The translations under genes were made by a program, and so were the position numbers. Under the pieces are notes generated by a model, which was not told the DNA's origin, did no database searches, and worked only from the letters and a program-made list of their open reading frames with translations. Of a stretch of DNA of 64,000 bases, positions 53,367-64,000 are shown piece by piece. The stretch is from Bursaphelenchus xylophilus (Eukaryota > Nematoda > Chromadorea > Rhabditida > Aphelenchoididae): positions 12,643,291 through 12,707,290 of the forward strand of contig CAJFCV020000001.1 in the NCBI GenBank assembly GCA_904066235.2, given 5' to 3'. How positions within the stretch are numbered: the stretch's first letter is position 1; every line of letters starts with the position of its first letter.

Positions 53367-54483
53367 ATGGTGTATGTCTTGTCAATTCACTCCGTCATCA
53401 CTAATTCACCTTTTTTCAAAACCGGTGTCAAGTATAATATCAGAGTTTTTCGCCCAGTGTGGGCGCAGTTTGATTCCAAAAAAGCTGAGACTTGCCATGA
53501 TAAAGTCTTAGGAGGTTACCTTTCGAATGGTGTATGTCTTGTCAATTCACTCCGTCATCACTAATTCACTTTTTTTTCAAACTGATGTCTAGTATAATAT
53601 CAGAGTTTTTCGCCCAGTGTGGGCGCAGTTTGATTCCAAAAAAGCTGAGACTTGCCATGATAAAGTCTTAGGAGGTTACCTTTCGAATGGTGTATGTCTT
53701 GTCAATTCACTCCGTCATCACTAATTCACCTTTTTTCAAAACCGGTGTCAAGTATAATATCAGAGTTTTTCGCCCAGTGTGGGCGTAGTTTGATTCCAAA
53801 AAAGCTGAGACTTGCCATGATAAAATCTTAGGAGGTTACCTTTCGAATGGTGTATGTCTTGTCAATTCACTCCGTCATCACTAATTCACTTTTTTTCAAA
53901 CTGATGTCTAGTATAATATCAGAGTTTTTCGCCCAGTGTGGGCGCAGTTTGATTCCAAAAAAGCTGAGACTTGCCATGATAAAGTCTTAGGAGGTTACCT
54001 TTCGAATGGTGTATGTCTTGTCAATTCACTCCGTCATCACTAATTCACCTTTTTTCAAAACCGGTGTCAAGTATAATATCAGAGTTTTTCGCCCAGTGTG
54101 GGCGCAGTTTGATTCCAAAAAAGCTGAGACTTGCCATGATAAAATCTTAGGAGGTTACCTTTCGAACGGTGTATGTCTTGTCAATTCACTCCGTCATCAC
54201 TAATTCACTTTTTTTCAAACTGATGTCTAGTATAATATCAGAGTTTTTCGCCCAGTGTGGGCGCAGTTTGATTCCAAAAAAGCTGAGACTTGCCATGATA
54301 AAATCTTAGGAGGTTACCTTTCGAATGGTGTATGTCTTGTCAATTCACTCCGTCATCACTAATTCACTTTTTTTCAAACTGATGTCTAGTATAATATCAG
54401 AGTTTTTCGCCCAGTGTGGGCGCAGTTTGATTCCAAAAAAGCTGAGACTTGCCATGATAAAGTCTTAGGAGGTTACCTTTCGA
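53367..54483 (+). repeat. Seven-monomer higher-order repeat, copy 2
   Basis: Same monomer order as the unit before it: gcgtag in the third monomer and cgaaCgg in the sixth (the C at 54167, exactly 1,118 bp after its counterpart at 53049). Length is 1,117 bp. After it the pattern degenerates (B2 at 54484, then B1, B1, and a gcgtag B2 at 54962). Confidence 0.78.
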
Positions 54484-57400
54484 ATGGTGTATGTCTTGTC
54501 AATTCACTCCGTCATCACTAATTCACCTTTTTTCAAAACCGGTGTCAAGTATAATATCAGAGTTTTTCGCCCAGTGTGGGCGCAGTTTGATTCCAAAAAA
54601 GCTGAGACTTGCCATGATAAAATCTTAGGAGGTTACCTTTCGAATGGTGTATGTCTTGTCAATTCACTCCGTCATCACTAATTCACTTTTTTTCAAACTG
54701 ATGTCTAGTATAATATCAGAGTTTTTCGCCCAGTGTGGGCGCAGTTTGATTCCAAAAAAGCTGAGACTTGCCATGATAAAATCTTAGGAGGTTACCTTTC
54801 GAATGGTGTATGTCTTGTCAATTCACTCCGTCATCACTAATTCACTTTTTTTCAAACTGATGTCTAGTATAATATCAGAGTTTTTCGCCCAGTGTGGGCG
54901 CAGTTTGATTCCAAAAAAGCTGAGACTTGCCATGATAAAGTCTTAGGAGGTTACCTTTCGAATGGTGTATGTCTTGTCAATTCACTCCGTCATCACTAAT
55001 TCACCTTTTTTCAAAACCGGTGTCAAGTATAATATCAGAGTTTTTCGCCCAGTGTGGGCGTAGTTTGATTCCAAAAAAGCTGAGACTTGCCATGATAAAA
55101 TCTTAGGAGGTTACCTTTCGAATGGTGTATGTCTTGTCAATTCACTCCGTCATCACTAATTCACTTTTTTTTCAAACTGATGTCTAGTATAATATCAGAG
55201 TTTTTCGCCCAGTGTGGGCGCAGTTTGATTCCAAAAAAGCTGAGACTTGCCATGATAAAGTCTTAGGAGGTTACCTTTCGAATGGTGTATGTCTTGTCAA
55301 TTCACTCCGTCATCACTAATTCACCTTTTTTCAAAACCGGTGTCAAGTATAATATCAGAGTTTTTCGCCCAGTGTGGGCGCAGTTTGATTCCAAAAAAGC
55401 TGAGACTTGCCATGATAAAGTCTTAGGAGGTTACCTTTCGAATGGTGTATGTCTTGTCAATTCACTCCGTCATCACTAATTCACTTTTTTTTCAAACTGA
55501 TGTCTAGTATAATATCAGAGTTTTTCGCCCAGTGTGGGCGCAGTTTGATTCCAAAAAAGCTGAGACTTGCCATGATAAAGTCTTAGGAGGTTACCTTTCG
55601 AATGGTGTATGTCTTGTCAATTCACTCCGTCATCACTAATTCACCTTTTTTCAAAACCGGTGTCAAGTATAATATCAGAGTTTTTCGCCCAGTGTGGGCG
55701 CAGTTTGATTCCAAAAAAGCTGAGACTTGCCATGATAAAATCTTAGGAGGTTACCTTTCGAATGGTGTATGTCTTGTCAATTCACTCCGTCATCACTAAT
55801 TCACTTTTTTTCAAACTGATGTCTAGTATAATATCAGAGTTTTTCGCCCAGTGTGGGCGCAGTTTGATTCCAAAAAAGCTGAGACTTGCCATGATAAAGT
55901 CTTAGGAGGTTACCTTTCGAATGGTGTATGTCTTGTCAATTCACTCCGTCATCACTAATTCACCTTTTTTCAAAACCGGTGTCAAGTATAATATCAGAGT
56001 TTTTCGCCCAGTGTGGGCGCAGTTTGATTCCAAAAAAGCTGAGACTTGCCATGATAAAATCTTAGGAGGTTACCTTTCGAATGGTGTATGTCTTGTCAAT
56101 TCACTCCGTCATCACTAATTCACTTTTTTTCAAACTGATGTCTAGTATAATATCAGAGTTTTTCGCCCAGTGTGGGCGCAGTTTGATTCCAAAAAAGCTG
56201 AGACTTGCCATGATAAAATCTTAGGAGGTTACCTTTCGAATGGTGTATGTCTTGTCAATTCACTCCGTCATCACTAATTCACTTTTTTTCAAACTGATGT
56301 CTAGTATAATATCAGAGTTTTTCGCCCAGTGTGGGCGCAGTTTGATTCCAAAAAAGCTGAGACTTGCCATGATAAAGTCTTAGGAGGTTACCTTTCGAAT
56401 GGTGTATGTCTTGTCAATTCACTCCGTCATCACTAATTCACTTTTTTTTCAAACTGATGTCTAGTATAATATCAGAGTTTTTCGCCCAGTGTGGGCGCAG
56501 TTTGATTCCAAAAAAGCTGAGACTTGCCATGATAAAGTCTTAGGAGGTTACCTTTCGAATGGTGTATGTCTTGTCAATTCACTCCGTCATCACTAATTCA
56601 CCTTTTTTCAAAACCGGTGTCAAGTATAATATCAGAGTTTTTCGCCCAGTGTGGGCGCAGTTTGATTCCAAAAAAGCTGAGACTTGCCATGATAAAATCT
56701 TAGGAGGTTACCTTTCGAATGGTGTATGTCTTGTCAATTCACTCCGTCATCACTAATTCACTTTTTTTCAAACTGATGTCTAGTATAATATCAGAGTTTT
56801 TCGCCCAGTGTGGGCGCAGTTTGATTCCAAAAAAGCTGAGACTTGCCATGATAAAGTCTTAGGAGGTTACCTTTCGAATGGTGTATGTCTTGTCAATTCA
56901 CTCCGTCATCACTAATTCACCTTTTTTCAAAACCGGTGTCAAGTATAATATCAGAGTTTTTCGCCCAGTGTGGGCGCAGTTTGATTCCAAAAAAGCTGAG
57001 ACTTGCCATGATAAAATCTTAGGAGGTTACCTTTCGAATGGTGTATGTCTTGTCAATTCACTCCGTCATCACTAATTCACTTTTTTTCAAACTGATGTCT
57101 AGTATAATATCAGAGTTTTTCGCCCAGTGTGGGCGCAGTTTGATTCCAAAAAAGCTGAGACTTGCCATGATAAAATCTTAGGAGGTTACCTTTCGAATGG
57201 TGTATGTCTTGTCAATTCACTCCGTCATCACTAATTCACTTTTTTTCAAACTGATGTCTAGTATAATATCAGAGTTTTTCGCCCAGTGTGGGCGCAGTTT
57301 GATTCCAAAAAAGCTGAGACTTGCCATGATAAAGTCTTAGGAGGTTACCTTTCGAATGGTGTATGTCTTGTCAATTCACTCCGTCATCACTAATTCACTT

Positions 57401-58312
57401 TTTTTTCAAACTGATGTCTAGTATAATATCAGAGTTTTTCGCCCAGTGTGGGCGCAGTTTGATTCCAAAAAAGCTGAGACTTGCCATGATAAAGTCTTAG
57501 GAGGTTACCTTTCGAATGGTGTATGTCTTGTCAATTCACTCCGTCATCACTAATTCACTTTTTTTTCAAACTGATGTCTAGTATAATATCAGAGTTTTTC
57601 GCCCAGTGTGGGCGCAGTTTGATTCCAAAAAAGCTGAGACTTGCCATGATAAAGTCTTAGGAGGTTACCTTTCGAATGGTGTATGTCTTGTCAATTCACT
57701 CCGTCATCACTAATTCACTTTTTTTTCAAACTGATGTCTAGTATAATATCAGAGTTTTTCGCCCAGTGTGGGCGCAGTTTGATTCCAAAAAAGCTGAGAC
57801 TTGCCATGATAAAGTCTTAGGAGGTTACCTTTCGAATGGTGTATGTCTTGTCAATTCACTCCGTCATCACTAATTCACTTTTTTTCAAACTGATGTCTAG
57901 TATAATATCAGAGTTTTTCGCCCAGTGTGGGCGCAGTTTGATTCCAAAAAAGCTGAGACTTGCCATGATAAAATCTTAGGAGGTTACCTTTCGAATGGTG
58001 TATGTCTTGTCAATTCACTCCGTCATCACTAATTCACTTTTTTTCAAACTGATGTCTAGTATAATATCAGAGTTTTTCGCCCAGTGTGGGCGTAGTTTGA
58101 TTCCAAAAAAGCTGAGACTTGCCATGATAAAATCTTAGGAGGTTACCTTTCGAATGGTGTATGTCTTGTCAATTCACTCCGTCATCACTAATTCACTTTT
58201 TTTCAAACTGATGTCTAGTATAATATCAGAGTTTTTCGCCCAGTGTGGGCGCAGTTTGATTCCAAAAAAGCTGAGACTTGCCATGATAAAGTCTTAGGAG
58301 GTTACCTTTCGA

Positions 58313-59429
58313 ATGGTGTATGTCTTGTCAATTCACTCCGTCATCACTAATTCACCTTTTTTCAAAACCGGTGTCAAGTATAATATCAGAGTTTTTCGCC
58401 CAGTGTGGGCGCAGTTTGATTCCAAAAAAGCTGAGACTTGCCATGATAAAGTCTTAGGAGGTTACCTTTCGAATGGTGTATGTCTTGTCAATTCACTCCG
58501 TCATCACTAATTCACTTTTTTTCAAACTGATGTCTAGTATAATATCAGAGTTTTTCGCCCAGTGTGGGCGCAGTTTGATTCCAAAAGAGCTGAGACTTGC
58601 CATGATAAAGTCTTAGGAGGTTACCTTTCGAATGGTGTATGTCTTGTCAATTCACTCCGTCATCACTAATTCACCTTTTTTCAAAACCGGTGTCAAGTAT
58701 AATATCAGAGTTTTTCGCCCAGTGTGGGCGTAGTTTGATTCCAAAAAAGCTGAGACTTGCCATGATAAAATCTTAGGAGGTTACCTTTCGAATGGTGTAT
58801 GTCTTGTCAATTCACTCCGTCATCACTAATTCACTTTTTTTCAAACTGATGTCTAGTATAATATCAGAGTTTTTCGCCCAGTGTGGGCGCAGTTTGATTC
58901 CAAAAAAGCTGAGACTTGCCATGATAAAGTCTTAGGAGGTTACCTTTCGAATGGTGTATGTCTTGTCAATTCACTCCGTCATCACTAATTCACCTTTTTT
59001 CAAAACCGGTGTCAAGTATAATATCAGAGTTTTTCGCCCAGTGTGGGCGCAGTTTGATTCCAAAAAAGCTGAGACTTGCCATGATAAAATCTTAGGAGGT
59101 TACCTTTCGAACGGTGTATGTCTTGTCAATTCACTCCGTCATCACTAATTCACTTTTTTTCAAACTGATGTCTAGTATAATATCAGAGTTTTTCGCCCAG
59201 TGTGGGCGCAGTTTGATTCCAAAAAAGCTGAGACTTGCCATGATAAAATCTTAGGAGGTTACCTTTCGAATGGTGTATGTCTTGTCAATTCACTCCGTCA
59301 TCACTAATTCACTTTTTTTTCAAACTGATGTCTAGTATAATATCAGAGTTTTTCGCCCAGTGTGGGCGCAGTTTGATTCCAAAAAAGCTGAGACTTGCCA
59401 TGATAAAATCTTAGGAGGTTACCTTTCGA
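58313..59429 (+). repeat. Seven-monomer higher-order repeat, copy 3
   Basis: The order B2, B1, B2 with gcgtag, B1, B2, B1 with cgaaCgg, B1 recurs over 1,117 bp. The second monomer carries ccaaaaGagc (G at 58587), a change seen elsewhere in the window only at 60502, in copy 4. Confidence 0.78.
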
Positions 59430-60227
59430 ATGGTGTATGTCTTGTCAATTCACTCCGTCATCACTAATTCACCTTTTTTCAAAACCGGTGTCAAGTATAA
59501 TATCAGAGTTTTTCGCCCAGTGTGGGCGCAGTTTGATTCCAAAAAAGCTGAGACTTGCCATGATAAAGTCTTAGGAGGTTACCTTTCGAATGGTGTATGT
59601 CTTGTCAATTCACTCCGTCATCACTAATTCACCTTTTTTCAAAACCGGTGTCAAGTATAATATCAGAGTTTTTCGCCCAGTGTGGGCGCAGTTTGATTCC
59701 AAAAAAGCTGAGACTTGCCATGATAAAATCTTAGGAGGTTACCTTTCGAATGGTGTATGTCTTGTCAATTCACTCCGTCATCACTAATTCACTTTTTTTC
59801 AAACTGATGTCTAGTATAATATCAGAGTTTTTCGCCCAGTGTGGGCGCAGTTTGATTCCAAAAAAGCTGAGACTTGCCATGATAAAATCTTAGGAGGTTA
59901 CCTTTCGAACGGTGTATGTCTTGTCAATTCACTCCGTCATCACTAATTCACTTTTTTTCAAACGGATGTCTAGTATAATATCAGAGTTTTTCGCCCAGTG
60001 TGGGCGTAGTTTGATTCCAAAAAAGCTGAGACTTGCCATGATAAAATCTTAGGAGGTTACCTTTCGAATGGTGTATGTCTTGTCAATTCACTCCGTCATC
60101 ACTAATTCACTTTTTTTTCAAACTGATGTCTAGTATAATATCAGAGTTTTTCGCCCAGTGTGGGCGCAGTTTGATTCCAAAAAAGCTGAGACTTGCCACG
60201 ATAAAGTCTTAGGAGGTTACCTTTCGA

Positions 60228-61344
60228 ATGGTGTATGTCTTGTCAATTCACTCCGTCATCACTAATTCACCTTTTTTCAAAACCGGTGTCAAGTATAATA
60301 TCAGAGTTTTTCGCCCAGTGTGGGCGCAGTTTGATTCCAAAAAAGCTGAGACTTGCCATGATAAAGTCTTAGGAGGTTACCTTTCGAATGGTGTATGTCT
60401 TGTCAATTCACTCCGTCATCACTAATTCACTTTTTTTCAAACTGATGTCTAGTATAATATCAGAGTTTTTCGCCCAGTGTGGGCGCAGTTTGATTCCAAA
60501 AGAGCTGAGACTTGCCATGATAAAGTCTTAGGAGGTTACCTTTCGAATGGTGTATGTCTTGTCAATTCACTCCGTCATCACTAATTCACCTTTTTTCAAA
60601 ACCGGTGTCAAGTATAATATCAGAGTTTTTCGCCCAGTGTGGGCGTAGTTTGATTCCAAAAAAGCTGAGACTTGCCATGATAAAATCTTAGGAGGTTACC
60701 TTTCGAATGGTGTATGTCTTGTCAATTCACTCCGTCATCACTAATTCACTTTTTTTCAAACTGATGTCTAGTATAATATCAGAGTTTTTCGCCCAGTGTG
60801 GGCGCAGTTTGATTCCAAAAAAGCTGAGACTTGCCATGATAAAGTCTTAGGAGGTTACCTTTCGAATGGTGTATGTCTTGTCAATTCACTCCGTCATCAC
60901 TAATTCACCTTTTTTCAAAACCGGTGTCAAGTATAATATCAGAGTTTTTCGCCCAGTGTGGGCGCAGTTTGATTCCAAAAAAGCTGAGACTTGCCATGAT
61001 AAAATCTTAGGAGGTTACCTTTCGAACGGTGTATGTCTTGTCAATTCACTCCGTCATCACTAATTCACTTTTTTTCAAACTGATGTCTAGTATAATATCA
61101 GAGTTTTTCGCCCAGTGTGGGCGCAGTTTGATTCCAAAAAAGCTGAGACTTGCCATGATAAAATCTTAGGAGGTTACCTTTCGAATGGTGTATGTCTTGT
61201 CAATTCACTCCGTCATCACTAATTCACTTTTTTTTCAAACTGATGTCTAGTATAATATCAGAGTTTTTCGCCCAGTGTGGGCGCAGTTTGATTCCAAAAA
61301 AGCTGAGACTTGCCATGATAAAGTCTTAGGAGGTTACCTTTCGA
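60228..61344 (+). repeat. Seven-monomer higher-order repeat, copy 4
   Basis: Same order and length (1,117 bp) as copy 3, including the private G at 60502 and the cgaaCgg at 61027. Each landmark lies exactly 1,915 bp (12 monomers) downstream of its counterpart. The five monomers between copies 3 and 4 (59430-60227) do not follow the order. Confidence 0.78.
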
Positions 61345-64000
61345 ATGGTGTATGTCTTGTCAATTCACTCCGTCATCACTAATTCACTTTTTTTTCAAAC
61401 TGATGTCTAGTATAATATCAGAGTTTTTCGCCCAGTGTGGGCGCAGTTTGATTCCAAAAAAGCTGAGACTTGCCATGATAAAGTCTTAGGAGGTTACCTT
61501 TCGAATGGTGTATGTCTTGTCAATTCACTCCGTCATCACTAATTCACCTTTTTTCAAAACCGGTGTCAAGTATAATATCAGAGTTTTTCGCCCAGTGTGG
61601 GCGCAGTTTGATTCCAAAAAAGCTGAGACTTGCCATGATAAAATCTTAGGAGGTTACCTTTCGAATGGTGTATGTCTTGTCAATTCACTCCGTCATCACT
61701 AATTCACTTTTTTTCAAACTGATGTCTAGTATAATATCAGAGTTTTTCGCCCAGTGTGGGCGCAGTTTGATTCCAAAAAAGCTGAGACTTGCCATGATAA
61801 AGTCTTAGGAGGTTACCTTTCGAATGGTGTATGTCTTGTCAATTCACTCCGTCATCACTAATTCACCTTTTTTCAAAACCGGTGTCAAGTATAATATCAG
61901 AGTTTTTCGCCCAGTGTGGGCGTAGTTTGATTCCAAAAAAGCTGAGACTTGCCATGATAAAATCTTAGGAGGTTACCTTTCGAACGGTGTATGTCTTGTC
62001 AATTCACTCCGTCATCACTAATTCACTTTTTTTTCAAACTGATGTCTAGTATAATATCAGAGTTTTTCGCCCAGTGTGGGCGCAGTTTGATTCCAAAAAA
62101 GCTGAGACTTGCCATGATAAAATCTTAGGAGGTTACCTTTCGAATGGTGTATGTCTTGTCAATTCACTCCGTCATCACTAATTCACCTTTTTTTCAAACT
62201 GATGTCTAGTATAATATCAGAGTTTTTCGCCCAGTGTGGGCGCAGTTTGATTCCAAAAAAGCTGAGACTTGCCATGATAAAGTCTTAGGAGGTTACCTTT
62301 CGAATGGTGTATGTCTTGTCAATTCACTCCGTCATCACTAATTCACTTTTTTTCAAAACTGATGTCTAGTATAATATCAGAGTTTTTCGCCCAGTGTGGG
62401 CGCAGTTTGATTCCAAAAAAGCTGAGACTTGCCATGATAAAATCTTAGGAGGTTACCTTTCGAATGGTGTATGTCTTGTCAATTCACTCCGTCATCACTA
62501 ATTCACTTTTTTTCAAACTGATGTCTAGTATAATATCAGAGTTTTTCGCCCAGTGTGGGCGCAGTTTGATTCCAAAAAAGCTGAGACTTGCCATGATAAA
62601 GTCTTAGGAGGTTACCTTTCGAATGGTGTATGTCTTGTCAATTCACTCCGTCATCACTAATTCACCTTTTTTCAAAACCGGTGTCAAGTATAATATCAGA
62701 GTTTTTCGCCCAGTGTGGGCGCAGTTTGATTCCAAAAAAGCTGAGACTTGCCATGATAAAATCTTAGGAGGTTACCTTTCGAATGGTGTATGTCTTGTCA
62801 ATTCACTCCGTCATCACTAATTCACTTTTTTTCAAACTGATGTCTAGTATAATATCAGAGTTTTTCGCCCAGTGTGGGCGCAGTTTGATTCCAAAAAAGC
62901 TGAGACTTGCCATGATAAAATCTTAGGAGGTTACCTTTCGAATGGTGTATGTCTTGTCAATTCACTCCGTCATCACTAATTCACCTTTTTTCAAAACCGA
63001 TGTCAAGTATAATATCAGAGTTTTTCGCCCAGTGTGGGCGTAGTTTGATTCCAAAAAAGCTGAGACTTGCCATGATAAAATCTTAGGAGGTTACCTTTCG
63101 AACGGTGTATGTCTTGTCAATTCACTCCGTCATCACTAATTCACTTTTTTTCAAACTGATGTCTAGTATAATATCAGAGTTTTTCGCCCAGTGTGGGCGC
63201 AGTTTGATTCCAAAAAAGCTGAGACTTGCCATGATAAAATCTTAGGAGGTTGCCTTTCGAATGGTGTATGTCTTGTCAATTCACTCCGTCATCACTAATT
63301 CACCTTTTTTCAAAACCGGTGTCAAGTATAATATCAGAGTTTTTCGCCCAGTGTGGGCGCAGTTTGATTCCAAAAAAGCTGAGACTTGCCATGATAAAGT
63401 CTTAGGAGGTTACCTTTCGAATGGTGTATGTCTTGTCAATTCACTCCGTCATCACTAATTCACTTTTTTTTCAAACTGATGTCTAGTATAATATCAGAGT
63501 TTTTCGCCCAGTGTGGGCGCAGTTTGATTCCAAAAAAGCTGAGACTTGCCATGATAAAATCTTAGGAGGTTACCTTTCGAATGGTGTATGTCTTGTCAAT
63601 TCACTCCGTCATCACTAATTCACTTTTTTTCAAACTGATGTCTAGTATAATATCAGAGTTTTTCGCCCAGTGTGGGCGCAGTTTGATTCCAAAAAAGCTG
63701 AGACTTGCCATGATAAAATCTTAGGAGGTTACCTTTCGAATGGTGTATGTCTTGTCAATTCACTCCGTCATCACTAATTCACTTTTTTTTCAAACTGATG
63801 TCTAGTATAATATCAGAGTTTTTCGCCCAGTGTGGGCGCAGTTTGATTCCAAAAAAGCTGAGACTTGCCACGATAAAGTCTTAGGAGGTTACCTTTCGAA
63901 TGGTGTATGTCTTGTCAATTCACTCCGTCATCACTAATTCACCTTTTTTCAAAACCGGTGTCAAGTATAATATCAGAGTTTTTCGCCCAGTGTGGGCGCA

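Larger units (their letters stand above)
47432..64000 (+). repeat. Satellite block C: family B array, mixed subtypes B1 and B2
   Basis: About 104 plus-orientation monomers of about 159-160 bp, running off the right end of the window. Two subtypes alternate irregularly. B1 has aattcac, T7-T8, then caaactgatgtctag and no CCGG. B2 has aattcacc, usually T6, then caaaaccggtgtcaag, with the MspI site. Most monomers read gcgcag; a minority read gcgtag. A second recurrent variant is cgaaCggtg for cgaaTggtg (about 48254, 50334, 50814, 53049, 54167, 59112, 59909, 61027, 61985 and 63112). B2 copies lie mostly two monomers apart (318-320 bp). Confidence 0.95.

Noticed and set aside
47774..63458. Open frames of 63-65 codons starting at ATGGTGTATG in subtype B2 monomers
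   Set aside because: They appear only when a B2 copy has T6 and gcgcag. The frame breaks in B1 and in gcgtag copies. They are by-products of the repeat.

Overview
The window contains no recognisable gene. Apart from two runs of N (25926-26519 and 46932-47431), every base I read belongs to one satellite DNA built of head-to-tail monomers of about 160 bp. The monomer is about 60% A+T (I counted 64 G+C in the first 160 bases). In its main form it carries one CCGG (MspI) site per unit. A 160-bp MspI satellite of this composition is known from the pine wood nematode Bursaphelenchus xylophilus. Several stretches also match what I remember of the satellite PCR assay for that species, for example the 20 bases starting at 26640. 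I therefore think the source is B. xylophilus or a very close relative. That rests on memory and was not searched.

Layout. Block A (1-25813, plus orientation) holds 161 monomers of family A. They are exactly 160 bp except for 12 copies that lack one T. The first 6.4 kb is almost invariant. From about 6.5 kb, and mainly from 9.4 kb, variant copies appear, including a recurrent 86-bp variant tract that looks partly like family B. At 25814 the array switches within one monomer to family B (about 89% identical to A, 17 differences in 160 by my alignment). After 112 bp of B comes the first gap. Block B (26520-46931, about 128 monomers) is family B in the minus orientation. After the second gap, block C (47432-64000, about 104 monomers) is family B in the plus orientation. 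It is a mixture of two subtypes, B1 and B2, that form a higher-order repeat of seven monomers (about 1,118 bp).

The array runs off both ends of the window. The only plausible function is that of a eukaryotic satellite: heterochromatin, or possibly chromosome structure or segregation. Many short open frames of 63-80 codons recur once per monomer. They are by-products of the repeat, not genes. The most interesting points are the seven-monomer higher-order repeat, the mosaic exchange between families, the two conserved dyads in the monomer, and evidence at the gap edges that block B may be a contig placed in the wrong orientation.
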